64,000 nucleotides of DNA, from the NCBI RefSeq assembly GCF_000421565.1, contig NZ_ATXG01000003.1, positions 310,001 through 374,000 on the forward strand. The letters run 5' to 3'. This stretch comes from Agromyces subbeticus DSM 16689. GTDB lineage: Bacteria > Actinomycetota > Actinomycetes > Actinomycetales > Microbacteriaceae. The notes under the pieces were generated by a model, which searched no databases, was not told where the DNA came from, and was given only the letters and a program-made list of their open reading frames with translations. Made by a program: the position numbers and the translations under genes. Positions 23,717-32,484 of the stretch are shown piece by piece. The number at the start of each line of letters is the position of its first letter. The first letter of the stretch is position 1.

Positions 23717-24838
23717 ATGACCGCCCGATCCAGTGCCCGCCGCCGCCATCTGCTCACCCCGATCGCCGGCGGGGCGGCGCTCGTCGCGTCGACCATGGTG
23801 CTCGCCGGGTGCGCCGCGCCCGCGGCATCCGACGATGCAGACGGCCCGAAGATCGTGGCGACGACGACCCAGGTCGGCGACTTCACGCGCGAGCTCGTCG
23901 GCGACACGGCATCGGTGACCCAGCTGCTCTCCCCCGGCCAGAGCGCTCACAGCTTCGACCCCTCGGCGGCGCAACTGCTCGCGCTCACGAACGCCGATGC
24001 GCTCGTCGTCAACGGCGCGGGACTCGAGAGCTGGCTCGACGACGCCATGCAGGCCTCGGGTTTCGACGGCGAGCTGATCGACGCGAGCACGGGCATCGAG
24101 CTCTTCGGCACCGAAGACGAGCACGGCGATGAAGCCGCCGACGAGCATGCCGATGAGGCCGAAGCCGCCGAGACCGAAGCCGCCGATGAGCATGCCGATG
24201 AGCACGCCGACGAGACAGCAGACGAGCACGCCGAAGACTCGCACGACGACCACGGCCACGGCGAGGGCAACCCGCACATCTGGACCGACCCCGAGCTCGC
24301 CGAGCAGATGGTCGAGAACATCGCGCACGGCCTCGCCGAAGTGCCGGGCGTCGATGCGGCCACGATCGAGGCAAACGAGTCCGACTACCTCGCCGACCTC
24401 GACGCCCTCGACGGCTGGATCGACGAGAACGTCGCAGCCGTTCCCGCGGCCGACCGTCTGCTCGTGACCAACCACGACGCCTTCACCTACTTCGTCGATG
24501 CGTACGACATCACGTTCGTCGGCAGCGTCATCCCGAGCTTCGACGACAACGCGGAGCCGAGCGCCGCAGAGATCGACGACCTGGTCGCGAAGATCGCCGC
24601 CACCGGCGTGAAGGCTGTCTTCTCCGAGGCGTCCATCTCGCCGAAGGCGGCCGAGACGATCGCGAGCGAAGCAGGAGTGACCGTGTACTCAGGTCCCGAC
24701 GCGCTCTACGGCGACTCGCTCGGTGTCGCGGGCAGTGACGGGGAGACCTACCTCGGCAGCCAGCTGCACAACGGACGCCTGATCCTCGAGTCGTGGGGTG
24801 TGACGCCTACCGCAGTGCCCGAAGCACTGCAAGGATGA
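23717..24838 (+). CDS. znuA: Zinc ABC transporter substrate-binding lipoprotein
   Basis: This 373-aa cluster A-I binding protein has a lipoprotein signal ending VLAGC (Cys near residue 32). Family blocks are KIVATTTQVGDFTRELVG, HSFDPSAAQLLALTNADALVVNG with the first metal-ligand His, NPHIWTDPELAEQMVENIAHGL with the second, TNHDAFTYFVDAYDI with the third, and the C-terminal VYSGPDALYGDSL. Between the first two ligands is a 60-residue acidic, histidine-rich loop made of DEHADE-type repeats (about residues 135-180), as in ZnuA proteins, thought to collect zinc. Leaderless start. First gene of a five-gene zinc operon. Confidence 0.93.
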   Translation: MTARSSARRRHLLTPIAGGAALVASTMVLAGCAAPAASDDADGPKIVATTTQVGDFTRELVGDTASVTQLLSPGQSAHSFDPSAAQLLALTNADALVVNGAGLESWLDDAMQASGFDGELIDASTGIELFGTEDEHGDEAADEHADEAEAAETEAADEHADEHADETADEHAEDSHDDHGHGEGNPHIWTDPELAEQMVENIAHGLAEVPGVDAATIEANESDYLADLDALDGWIDENVAAVPAADRLLVTNHDAFTYFVDAYDITFVGSVIPSFDDNAEPSAAEIDDLVAKIAATGVKAVFSEASISPKAAETIASEAGVTVYSGPDALYGDSLGVAGSDGETYLGSQLHNGRLILESWGVTPTAVPEALQG

Positions 24839-24842
24839 CACC

Positions 24843-25646
24843 ATGACCGTTCCACCCGTGCTGCGTCTGCGCGGTGCCGCCTTCACCTATCCGGGCGGCG
24901 CCGGCGTCAGCGGGCTGCAGCTCGACATCTCGCCGGGCGAGGCGGTCGCGCTGATCGGGCCGAACGGCGCCGGCAAGTCGACGCTGCTGAAGGGCATTCT
25001 CGGCCTCGTGCCGAAGACGGCGGGAACGATCGAACTCGGCGGCGCGCGCGGCGCGGCGCCTGCGCCCATCGGCCGCATCGGCTCAGCACATGCCGCGAGT
25101 GGAATGATCGCCTTCCTCCCTCAGTCGGCCGAACTCGACCCCGACTTCCCGATCAGCCTCGAGCAGGTCGTCATGCAGGGGCGCTATCGAGGCCTCGGGC
25201 TGTTCCGCTGGCCAGGTCGCGCCGACGGCGCCGCCGTGCGTCATGCACTCGAGACCGTCGGCCTCGCCGAACTGGCCCGCCGTCCGTTCGGAGAGCTGTC
25301 GGGCGGGCAGCGCCAGCGCGGTCTGCTCGCACGCGCCCTCGCCTCCGAGCCGGCGCTGCTGCTGCTCGATGAGCCGTTCAACGGCCTCGACCAGGCCAAT
25401 CGCGACGCGCTCGTCGATACCATCCGCACCTTGAAGACCCGCGGCGTCGCGGTGCTCGTCTCCACTCACGACCTCGAACTCGCGCGACTCGTCTGCGACA
25501 CCGTGGTGCTCGTCAACGGCACCCAGCTCGCGAGCGGCCCCGTCGACGAGGTGCTCACGCTCGGCAATGTGCAGGAGTGCTTCGAGGGTCTCGAGGTCGA
25601 GCTCGATGAGCACACGCTCGTCGTGCCGGGCCACGAGGGCCACTGA
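24843..25646 (+). CDS. znuC: Zinc ABC transporter ATP-binding protein
   Basis: This 267-aa ABC ATPase has Walker A GPNGAGKST (about residue 38-46), Q-loop FLPQSAELDPDFP, signature LSGGQRQRGLLARALA, Walker B LLLLDEPFNGLD and switch His in VSTHDLELA. The sequence around the Q-loop and the short length fit metal-type importers. It is placed 4 bp after znuA and followed after 46 bp by the permease gene. Confidence 0.93.
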   Translation: MTVPPVLRLRGAAFTYPGGAGVSGLQLDISPGEAVALIGPNGAGKSTLLKGILGLVPKTAGTIELGGARGAAPAPIGRIGSAHAASGMIAFLPQSAELDPDFPISLEQVVMQGRYRGLGLFRWPGRADGAAVRHALETVGLAELARRPFGELSGGQRQRGLLARALASEPALLLLDEPFNGLDQANRDALVDTIRTLKTRGVAVLVSTHDLELARLVCDTVVLVNGTQLASGPVDEVLTLGNVQECFEGLEVELDEHTLVVPGHEGH

Positions 25647-25692
25647 ATGCCGCGAACGACATATACGCGGGCAGACCGTCGGGCGGTGACGG

Positions 25693-26613
25693 ATGTCGCT
25701 GACTGACGCCCTCTTCGGCGCCTTCGCGATTCCGTTCATGGGTCGTGCGCTGCTCGTCATGCTGGTGCTCGCCGTCGTGGCCGGAGTCGTCGGCGTGCTC
25801 GTGAACCTGCGCGGCCTCGAGTTCATCAGCGACGGGCTGACGCACGCGGTCTTCCCCGGCCTCGCGATCGGCCTCGCCGTCGGCGGCACTGCAGGGCTCT
25901 TGCCCGGTGCCGCCATCGCGGCCCTCGCCGGCGCCCTCGCGCTCACGTGGCTCGACCGAGCGGGCATCACCTCCGACGCCGCCATCGCGATCGTGCTCAC
26001 CGCGACGTTCAGCATCGGCGTGATCGTGGTCTCGCGCAGTGACGACTACGCCGGTGAGCTCGAGGCGCTGCTCTTCGGTCGCGTGCTGACGATTCCGCCG
26101 GCCGAGGTGGTGCCGCTCATCATCGTGAGCCTCGCGGCACTCGCCATGGTGCTGGTCACCCTCAAGCAGCAGCTCTACCGGGCCTTCGACGCCAAGGGCA
26201 GCCGCGCCGCGGGCGATTCGGCACTCGTGCTCGACCTCGTGCTGAACTCGGCGATCGCCCTCGTGGTGGTGGCCGCGGCCAGCACGATCGGCACGCTGCT
26301 CGTGCTCGCCCTCCTGATCGTTCCCGGTGCCGTCGCGCGCCTCGTGACGGCGCGGCTGTGGTGGCTGTTCCCGGTGGCCGCAGTCTTCGCCGCCGTCGCG
26401 GCCTGGCTCGGCCTGGCGCTGGGCTACGCCGTCTCGGTGGGTGCCGGCGTCGACCTGCCGGCCGGCAGCACGGTGGTCGCGGTCTTCGTCGTCGGCTACG
26501 GGCTGGTGCTGCTCGGCAGCAGTGTCTTCGGCCGGCGCCTGCGGGGGAGTGGTGGTCTCGAGCCGGATTCTTCATCATCGGGCGCTCCTCGACCAGCGGG
26601 GGTGGCGCGCTGA
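25693..26613 (+). CDS. znuB: Zinc ABC transporter permease 1
   Basis: This 306-aa ABC-3 family permease has about eight membrane segments. [22 protein letters not shown] is the conserved coupling segment, and [18 protein letters not shown] the family's late motif. The C-terminal 30 residues are polar and likely cytoplasmic. The stop overlaps the next permease start by one base (TGATG). Confidence 0.92.
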   Translation: MSLTDALFGAFAIPFMGRALLVMLVLAVVAGVVGVLVNLRGLEFISDGLTHAVFPGLAIGLAVGGTAGLLPGAAIAALAGALALTWLDRAGITSDAAIAIVLTATFSIGVIVVSRSDDYAGELEALLFGRVLTIPPAEVVPLIIVSLAALAMVLVTLKQQLYRAFDAKGSRAAGDSALVLDLVLNSAIALVVVAAASTIGTLLVLALLIVPGAVARLVTARLWWLFPVAAVFAAVAAWLGLALGYAVSVGAGVDLPAGSTVVAVFVVGYGLVLLGSSVFGRRLRGSGGLEPDSSSSGAPRPAGVAR

Positions 26614-27455
26614 TGGGGTACTTCGAGCGCGCACTGCTCGCCGCCGTCGTCATCGGTGCCGGCGCCGGCTTCGTCGGGGCGCTCGTCGTCGTGCGTCGTC
26701 GCACCTTCTTTGCGCAAGCGCTCACACACGGCACCTACCCTGGGGCGGTCGCGGCGGCTGCCCTCGGGGTGAGCGTGCCGGCGGGCGCCGCCGTGGCATC
26801 CGTCGCCCTCGTCGCCGTGATGGCCGGCATCGCCCGCGTTCGCCGGCAGGGGGCGCAGGTCGCCGCCGGCATCGTACTCACCGGCGGGTTCGCGGCAGGT
26901 GCACTGCTGCAGGCGCTGATCCCGGGCTTGCCGGTGCGAGCGGAATCGCTGCTCGTGGGCTCCATCCTCACGGTCAGCGACGGAGATATTCTGCTTGCGG
27001 CATCCGTCGCGGTGGTCGCCGTCATCTGCGTCGCGCTGTTCGGCACCCGCATCGCCTTCTCGACCTTCGATCCGCACGGGTTCCGTGCCGCCGGGTTCCG
27101 CGAATGGCCCGTCGAGCTGCTCGTGCTCGGCCTCACCGCGGCATCCGTGGTGAGTTCACTACCGGCCGTCGGCGCGATCCTCGCCATCGCCCTGATCGCC
27201 GCTCCGGCTGCGGCCGCGCGGCTGGTCGTGACGTCGTTCCGCGGGCTGCTGTTCGCCGCTCCGGTCATCGGTGCAGCCGCAGGCGTGCTCGGTGTCCTCG
27301 CCTCGCGCGGCCTCGCGATCGCGGCAGGCCCCGCCATCGCTCTCGCGGCGACCGCCTTCTTCCTGCTGTCTCTGGGAATCTCCAAGCTGAGGGCGCTACC
27401 GTTGAAGCGAGTCGCCATACCGGTGGAGACCGCAGAGGACGCACGCATCACATGA
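26613..27455 (+). CDS. Zinc ABC transporter permease 2
   Basis: This 280-aa second ABC-3 permease has the corresponding motif FFAQALTHGTYPGAVAAAALG and the late ALIAAPAAAARLV segment. It is related to but clearly diverged from the preceding permease. With one ATPase and one binding protein, the pair probably forms a heterodimeric channel, an arrangement known for manganese/zinc importers. The stop overlaps the regulator gene by four bases, so regulator and transporter are made together. Confidence 0.88.
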   Translation: MGYFERALLAAVVIGAGAGFVGALVVVRRRTFFAQALTHGTYPGAVAAAALGVSVPAGAAVASVALVAVMAGIARVRRQGAQVAAGIVLTGGFAAGALLQALIPGLPVRAESLLVGSILTVSDGDILLAASVAVVAVICVALFGTRIAFSTFDPHGFRAAGFREWPVELLVLGLTAASVVSSLPAVGAILAIALIAAPAAAARLVVTSFRGLLFAAPVIGAAAGVLGVLASRGLAIAAGPAIALAATAFFLLSLGISKLRALPLKRVAIPVETAEDARIT

Positions 27456-27883
27456 AGCGAAACACCTGGCAGCGAGAAGCAGTTCGCGAAGCCCTCGATG
27501 ACACCGAGGGGTTCATCAGCGCGCAGGCGTTGCACTCGACGCTGCACGCGAGCGGCTCGCCGATCGGGCTCGCCACGGTCTATCGCGCCCTCGGCGACCT
27601 CGCCTCGAATGGCGAAGCGGATTCGCTGCAGTCGCCAGACGGTGAGGCGCTGTATCGTGCCTGCAGCACGACTGGCCACCATCACCACCTGATCTGCCGC
27701 AACTGCGGCTTGACCGTCGAGATCGCGGCCGATGAGGTCGAGGCGTGGGCGAAGGCGGTGGCCGCCGAGCACGGGTTCACCGGCGCGGCACACGTGGTCG
27801 ACGTCTTCGGGCTGTGCGCCAACTGCACCCTGCTGCAGGCCGCCGGTGATACGGCGAAGCTCGCAGCCGCACAAAAACCCTGA
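27452..27883 (+). CDS. zur: Zur-type Fur-family zinc uptake regulator
   Basis: This 143-aa Fur-family repressor has a winged helix with ISAQALHSTLHASGSPIGLATVYRALGDLASNGEAD at the N-terminus. The histidine cluster HHHHLICRNCG (about residues 73-85) follows, and a C-terminal CANC completes the structural Cys4 zinc site (CRNC plus CANC). Being last in the znu operon and having a Zur-like box at its promoter identifies it as Zur rather than Fur. This makes a negative feedback loop: zinc-loaded protein shuts off its own gene and the importer. Confidence 0.9.
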   Translation: MKRNTWQREAVREALDDTEGFISAQALHSTLHASGSPIGLATVYRALGDLASNGEADSLQSPDGEALYRACSTTGHHHHLICRNCGLTVEIAADEVEAWAKAVAAEHGFTGAAHVVDVFGLCANCTLLQAAGDTAKLAAAQKP

Positions 27884-28224
27884 TCAAGGCTTACTTCACT
27901 CGATTCGATTTGGGTTGTGCCAACGGCCTCGATACGGTGGACCGTGGTCCTGCAAGACCGCATCGCCCAGTCCGCGTTCCAACATTCCGAAATCGGCATG
28001 CTGGAACGTACGGTTCGGCGGCAGAGCGCCCGGCCCCGATGGCCGCGTGCGACGAAGACCTGATTCGCCCGGAGACGCAGCAACGTTCCGCGCTTGAGTT
28101 CGGCCTTCCGAATCGGCCGCCAACCCGGCCGTGACCCATGAGCTCGCCCTACCGAGCGATGCCGTGCACGTTCGTCGTGCACGTTCGTCGTGCACGGAAT
28201 CCGGCGAGCCGGGAGCACCCGTAT
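27884..28224. other. Intergenic region between zur and the betaine importer
   Basis: About 340 bp with no convincing gene. Two things stand out. GTTCCAnCAT...ATGnTGGAAC forms an inverted repeat near 27982..28015, and three CGTGCACG palindromes lie at 28163..28196 (listed separately). A TACGGT box at 27933..27938 followed after 5 nt by a GTG opens a 39-codon frame (27944..28063) that I could not relate to any family and do not annotate as a gene. Confidence 0.5.
28163..28196. repeat. Three CGTGCACG palindromes at 13-bp spacing
   Basis: CGTGCACG occurs at 28163..28170, 28176..28183 and 28189..28196, separated by identical TTCGT spacers, and the array is flanked symmetrically by C and G. It lies 28 bp before the start of the betaine importer operon. 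It could be a multi-site operator or, in RNA, alternative hairpins; it may have grown by slippage of the 13-bp unit. Confidence 0.6.
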
Positions 28225-29619
28225 ATGACCGAAACATCAGCCATCGAGGTTCGACGCCTCACCAAGTTCTTCGGCCGCAAGCCGCGTGAGGCCCTCGAAC
28301 GGCTGCGCGGCGGGGCCACCCGCTCCGAGCTCGCCCCGCTCGGCACCGCGGCAGTGATCGACGCCGACTTCGACGTGCAACGCGGCGAGATCTTCGTCGT
28401 GATGGGCCTCTCGGGCTCCGGCAAGTCGACGCTCATCCGCACCCTCAACGGCCTGCTCGAGCCGACGGGCGGCTCGGTGACGGTGATGGGGGAGACGATC
28501 ACCGGCATGAGCCCGAAGCGCCTGCGCGAGGTGCGCCGCAAGCACGTCTCGATGGTCTTCCAGCACTTCGCCCTGCTGCCGCACCGCACGGTGCGTGAGA
28601 ACGCGGCCTACGGCCTCGAGATCCAGGGCGTGCCCGCCGCCGAGCGTCGCGCGCGCGCCGAGCACATCCTCGAACGCGTCGGACTCGGGGGATGGGGCGA
28701 CAAGATGCCCGCAGAACTGTCGGGCGGCATGCAGCAGCGCGTCGGCCTGGCCCGCGCACTGGCCTCCGACACCGACATCCTGCTCATGGACGAGGCCTTC
28801 TCTGCCCTCGACCCGCTGATCCGCAAGGAGATGCAGGAGCAGCTCGTCGAGCTGCAGCAGGAGCTCGGCAAGACCATCGTCTTCATCACGCACGACCTCA
28901 ACGAGGCGATGTTCCTCGGCGATCGCATCGCGGTCATGCGCGACGGCCGCATCGTGCAGCTCGGCACGGCGGAGGAGATTCTCACCGATCCCGCCGACGA
29001 CTACGTCGCGCAGTTCGTGCAAGACGTCGACCGCTCGCGCGTGCTCACGGCAGGCAACGTGATGGAGGCGCCGCGCGCCGTCGTCACCGCTTCGGCGGGC
29101 CCGCGCGCCGCTCTGCGCTCGATGCGCGACCTGCAGACCTCGATGGTCTTCGTGGTCGGCAGCGGCCGGCGTCTGCTCGGCGTCGTGCACGACCGCGACG
29201 TGCTGCGGCTCGTGCAGCGCGGCGAGCGGTCGCTCGAATCGGTCATCAGTGACGACCACCCCGTGGTCGGGGCCGACGAGCACCTCTCCGAGCTCTTCGA
29301 GAGCGCGGTCGAGAGCCAGCTTCCGCTCGCCGTGGTCGACGAACAGGGCCGCCTGCTCGGCGCCGTGCCGCGCGTCACGCTGCTCGCCGCCCTCGGCAAC
29401 GTCTCGTCGAACACCGCAGAGCACACCGTCATCGAGATGCCCGCCACGATTCCCGTCGACGTCATCACGGCGACCCTGCACCGCACGGCACGCCCGGAGA
29501 CGGCGGTGGCCGACGCCGCCGATGCGACAGCCGTAGCCGTCGCTGCCGCCGAGGCGGCCGACATCCGTGCCGAGGTGCTGATGCGAGCGGATGCCGCGGG
29601 GGAGAGGAGCCCGGCATGA
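28225..29619 (+). CDS. proV: Glycine betaine/proline ABC transporter ATP-binding protein
   Basis: This 464-aa QAT-type ATPase has Walker A GLSGSGKST near residue 62. The conserved SPKRLREVRRKHVSMVFQHFALLPHRTV region includes the Q-loop. The signature ELSGGMQQRVGLARAL, Walker B ILLMDEAFSALDP and switch HDLNEAM complete the core. From about residue 275 two CBS domains (VVTASAGPRAALRSMRDLQTSMVFVV; VVGADEHLSELFESAVESQLPLAVVDEQGRLLG) act as ionic-strength or nucleotide sensors in osmotically controlled homologues. The C-terminal 60 residues are alanine-rich. The ATG at 28225 has GGGAG about 10 nt upstream. The permease gene overlaps its stop by four bases. Confidence 0.93.
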   Translation: MTETSAIEVRRLTKFFGRKPREALERLRGGATRSELAPLGTAAVIDADFDVQRGEIFVVMGLSGSGKSTLIRTLNGLLEPTGGSVTVMGETITGMSPKRLREVRRKHVSMVFQHFALLPHRTVRENAAYGLEIQGVPAAERRARAEHILERVGLGGWGDKMPAELSGGMQQRVGLARALASDTDILLMDEAFSALDPLIRKEMQEQLVELQQELGKTIVFITHDLNEAMFLGDRIAVMRDGRIVQLGTAEEILTDPADDYVAQFVQDVDRSRVLTAGNVMEAPRAVVTASAGPRAALRSMRDLQTSMVFVVGSGRRLLGVVHDRDVLRLVQRGERSLESVISDDHPVVGADEHLSELFESAVESQLPLAVVDEQGRLLGAVPRVTLLAALGNVSSNTAEHTVIEMPATIPVDVITATLHRTARPETAVADAADATAVAVAAAEAADIRAEVLMRADAAGERSPA

Positions 29620-30539
29620 GCGACTTCCGACTTCCTCTCGGCGACTGGGCCGACGCGTTCATCCAGTTCGTCACCGACGTCTTCGGCGGGTTCTTCTCCG
29701 TCGTGCGCGCCATCTTCGCCGGGTTCTACGAACTCGTCGACCTCCTGTTGCAGACCCCGCCGTTCTGGGCCGTCATCATCGTGCTCGCCGCGATCGCCTG
29801 GCTCGCGAAGGGCTGGAAGCTCGCCGTCGGCACGACCGTCGGCCTGCTCGTGATCGTCGGTGTCGACCAGTGGCAGAACGCGATGTCGACGCTCGCCCTC
29901 GTGCTCGTGGCCTCGCTCATCGCGGTCGTCATCTCGGTGCCGCTCGGTGTGCTCGCCGCCCGCTCCGACGTCGCGTCCAAGGTGATCCGTCCGGTGCTCG
30001 ACTTCATGCAGACGATGCCCGCGATGGTCTACTTGATCCCCGCACTCATCCTGTTCCGGGTCGGCGTGGTGCCGGGCATCGTCGCGACGATCATCTTCGC
30101 GATGGCGCCCGGGGTGCGGCTCACCGAGCTCGGCATCCGCGGCGTCGACAAAGAGGTGGTCGAGGCCGGTCAGGCGTTCGGCTCCTCGCCGTGGCGCATC
30201 CTGCGGCAGATCCAGCTGCCCCTCGCGATGCCGAGCATCATGGCCGGCGTCAACCAGGTCATCATGCTCTCGCTCTCGATGGTCGTCATCGCCGGCATGG
30301 TCGGCGCGGGCGGTCTCGGCGGGCAGGTCGTGCAGTCGCTCACGCGCATCGACGTCGGGCTCGGCTTCGAGGCGGGCCTGTCGGTCGTGATCCTCGCCAT
30401 CATCCTCGACCGCGTCACCGGCGCGCTCGGCACCAAGCGGGCGCCGCGCCGTCGAGGCGTGCAGTCGCCGACGACGGATGCCGCGGAGCCGCTCGGCCCC
30501 GAGGCTGAGCGTCTGCCCGCGGCATCCGCCAACGCCTGA
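29616..30539 (+). CDS. proW: Glycine betaine/proline ABC transporter permease
   Basis: This 307-aa BPD-type permease has a hydrophilic N-terminus, about seven membrane helices and the EAA-like coupling motif GVDKEVVEAGQAFGSSPWRILRQIQLPLAMPSIMAGVNQVIMLSLSMVVIAGMVGAGGLG. DFMQTMPAMVYLIPALILFRVG is typical of ProW/OpuAB. Start ATGA overlap with proV ensures coupling. A short perfect hairpin (30558..30577) lies between it and the binding-protein gene. Confidence 0.93.
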   Translation: MSDFRLPLGDWADAFIQFVTDVFGGFFSVVRAIFAGFYELVDLLLQTPPFWAVIIVLAAIAWLAKGWKLAVGTTVGLLVIVGVDQWQNAMSTLALVLVASLIAVVISVPLGVLAARSDVASKVIRPVLDFMQTMPAMVYLIPALILFRVGVVPGIVATIIFAMAPGVRLTELGIRGVDKEVVEAGQAFGSSPWRILRQIQLPLAMPSIMAGVNQVIMLSLSMVVIAGMVGAGGLGGQVVQSLTRIDVGLGFEAGLSVVILAIILDRVTGALGTKRAPRRRGVQSPTTDAAEPLGPEAERLPAASANA

Positions 30540-30557
30540 ACCGGCAGCGGAACCCTC

Positions 30558-30577
30558 GTCGCGCGGAATCGCGCGAC
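30558..30577 (+). other. Hairpin between permease and binding-protein genes
   Basis: GTCGCGCG and CGCGCGAC form a perfect 8-bp stem with a GAAT tetraloop, extendable by one pair. In ABC operons such hairpins often stabilise one segment of the message and allow different amounts of binding protein; that role here is inference. Confidence 0.45.
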
Positions 30578-30622
30578 GCTCCCCAACACCCGTGACCACA
30601 GCACACGGGAGGAAAGGAACAT

Positions 30623-31519
30623 ATGAAGAAGCGCACCCTCACCGGAGCACTTGCACTCGGAGCCGTCTCGGCTCTGGCACTCAGCGGCTGCGCCGGCGGC
30701 GCAGCGGCGGAGACCCTCGAGAACGGCGACCAGAAGGACCTCACGATCGCCGTGTTCAACGGCTGGGATGAAGGAGTCGCCGCGAGCGAGCTCTGGAAGG
30801 CCGTGCTCACCGAGCAGGGGTACGACGTCACCCTCGAGTACGCCGACCCGGCTCCCGTCTACACGGGGCTCACGACCGACGACTACGACGTGACCCTCGA
30901 CACCTGGCTGCCGATCACGCACGCCGACTACATCGAGCAGTACGGCGATGACCTCGTCGACCTCGGCGCCTGGAACGAGGACGCGAAGCTCACCATCGCG
31001 GTGAACGAGGATGCTCCGATCGATTCGCTCGACGAGCTCGCCGCGAACGCAGACCTCTTCGGCAACCAGCTCGTCGGCATCGAGCCGGGCTCTGGCCTGA
31101 ACCGGGTCACGACCGACGAGGTCATCCCGACGTACGGGCTCGACAAGATGGAGTACCTCACGAGCTCGACGCCCGCGATGCTCGCCGAACTGACCGCGGC
31201 CACTGAGAACGGCGAGAACATCGCCGTCACGCTGTGGCGCCCGCACTGGGCGTACGACGCATTCCCGCTGAAGGACCTCGAAGACCCCGAGGGCTCGCTC
31301 GGCGACGCCGAGGGCATCCACTCGTTCGGCGGCAAGAGCTTCGAGCAGGACTACCCGACGGTGGCCGGCTGGCTGAAGAACTTCACGATGGATTCCGAGC
31401 TGCTCTTCTCGCTCGAGAACGCCATGTTCAACAGTGACGCTGATTCCGACGACTACGCACCGGTCGTCGAGCAGTGGATCGCCGAGAACCAGGAGTACGT
31501 CGACACGCTCACGAAGTAG
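30623..31519 (+). CDS. proX: Glycine betaine-binding lipoprotein
   Basis: This 298-aa substrate-binding protein of the OpuAC family has a lipoprotein signal MKKRTLTGALALGAVSALALSGC with Cys near residue 23. The mature part begins KDLTIAVFNGWDEGVAASELWKAVLTEQGYDVTLEY and includes DVTLDTWLPITHADYIEQYGDDLVDLG, followed by VTLWRPHWAYDAFPLKDLEDPEGSLG. Trp residues in these segments are those that form the aromatic cage around betaine in homologues. GGAGGAAAGGA precedes the ATG. Last gene of the operon, ending at a strong terminator. Confidence 0.93.
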   Translation: MKKRTLTGALALGAVSALALSGCAGGAAAETLENGDQKDLTIAVFNGWDEGVAASELWKAVLTEQGYDVTLEYADPAPVYTGLTTDDYDVTLDTWLPITHADYIEQYGDDLVDLGAWNEDAKLTIAVNEDAPIDSLDELAANADLFGNQLVGIEPGSGLNRVTTDEVIPTYGLDKMEYLTSSTPAMLAELTAATENGENIAVTLWRPHWAYDAFPLKDLEDPEGSLGDAEGIHSFGGKSFEQDYPTVAGWLKNFTMDSELLFSLENAMFNSDADSDDYAPVVEQWIAENQEYVDTLTK

Positions 31520-31552
31520 CGCGAGACGACCAGAAGTAGCGCGAGTCGAACA

Positions 31553-31588
31553 GGCGGGTGACGGATGCCGCGGCATCCGTCACCCGCC
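31553..31588. terminator. Near-continuous palindrome, bidirectional terminator
   Basis: GGCGGGTGACGGATGCC and its exact complement GGCATCCGTCACCCGCC are separated only by GC, a 36-nt perfect palindrome. It lies between the convergent proX and MmcQ/YjbR-type genes. Just upstream, AAGTAGCGCGAG, which contains the proX stop, is repeated 21 bp further on (31514..31525 and 31535..31546), a small duplication. Confidence 0.7.
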
Positions 31589-31592
31589 TCGC

Positions 31593-31985
31593 TCAGTCGG
31601 GATACGTGCGGAAGTACTCCCGCAAGAGCTTCGCCGGCGCCTTGACGGCCCACGCCTCCGCCATGACCTCTTCGAGCCGGCGTCTGGAGATGCGGTCGAG
31701 CCGCACGAGCACCGCGGAATAGCCGTCGAAATGCCGCGTCGTGAAGAACGTCGACCGGTCGTCGGCGATGAGTGCGTGCTTGACCGCTTCGTCTTCGGTC
31801 GCGGCGCTCAGCACCGGTCCCGTCTGCGCGGTGATGCCGAGCGAGTCGAGGTCGGCGCGTCGCAGGGGCCGCTCCCAGACGAAGGTCTTGGCGCGCACCT
31901 TCCACTGCAGCGTGCCCCGCGGCACGTGCTCGCTCGTCTCCGGCAGCGCGAGCGCGATCTCCCGCACGTCGTCCCACGTGGCCAT
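31593..31985 (-). CDS. MmcQ/YjbR-family protein
   Basis: This 130-aa protein begins [19 protein letters not shown], the standard MmcQ/YjbR opening, with [41 protein letters not shown] and the C-terminal [19 protein letters not shown]. The family has a double-wing fold resembling DNA-binding domains, but function is unproven. TAGCCT lies 6 nt before the ATG, indicating a leaderless transcript. Only distantly similar to the fragment at 1..243. Confidence 0.88.
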   Translation of the reverse strand: MATWDDVREIALALPETSEHVPRGTLQWKVRAKTFVWERPLRRADLDSLGITAQTGPVLSAATEDEAVKHALIADDRSTFFTTRHFDGYSAVLVRLDRISRRRLEEVMAEAWAVKAPAKLLREYFRTYPD

Positions 31986-32096
31986 GGGCGAAGGCTACGC
32001 CGTCGGATGTCGCACCGCATCGATCCCGGGACGGCTGGGACATCCGCTCGAGCGCGGGGTCAACCCGCTCGGTTCGGCCGCCCCAGCCGCGTCTGG

Positions 32097-32247
32097 TAAG
32101 CTGGCTCGTTGGCTGGGCACTTCCACTGCCCATGCCGCGACACTCCCCATCGAAACCGTGCGAGAAATCGCCGGCTTCAGCGTGGGGAAGGTCAGCAGAC
32201 AAGAGACCTTGGGAGGGGCATCCGCCCCTCGGTATTGGAGGAAACCA
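32097..32247 (+). promoter_or_regulatory. Promoter and structured leader of the rpmB operon
   Basis: A -10-like TAAGCT lies at 32097..32102, which predicts a leader of about 140 nt, long for this genome. It contains a stable hairpin GAGGGGC-ATCC-GCCCCTC (32213..32230) just before the TTGGAGG ribosome binding site. A structured leader in front of ribosomal genes may mediate feedback by one of the proteins. No Zur-like box is visible despite the zinc-free character of the encoded proteins. Confidence 0.4.
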
Positions 32248-32484
32248 ATGGCAGCAGTGTGCCAGGTGACTGGAGCCGTTCCCGGCTTCGGGCACAACAT
32301 CTCGCACTCGCACCGCCGGACGAAGCGCCGCTTCGACCCGAACGTGCAGAAGAAGACCTATTTCGTGCCGTCGCTTCGTCGGAACATCACCATCAACGTG
32401 TCCGCCAAGGGCATCAAGGTGATCGACGCTCGTGGCATTGAGGCAGTGGTCAAGGACATGAAGGCACGTGGGGTGAAGATCTAA
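32248..32484 (+). CDS. rpmB: 50S ribosomal protein L28
   Basis: This 78-aa L28 begins [31 protein letters not shown], followed by [17 protein letters not shown]. It has one cysteine and no CxxC pairs, so it is the zinc-independent (C-) type, as in E. coli. The stop overlaps the L33 start by one base. Strong TTGGAGG upstream. Confidence 0.95.
   Translation: MAAVCQVTGAVPGFGHNISHSHRRTKRRFDPNVQKKTYFVPSLRRNITINVSAKGIKVIDARGIEAVVKDMKARGVKI

Noticed and set aside
27884-28224. Riboswitch before the betaine importer
   Set aside because: I could not fit the region to any riboswitch consensus I know; only simple palindromes are present.
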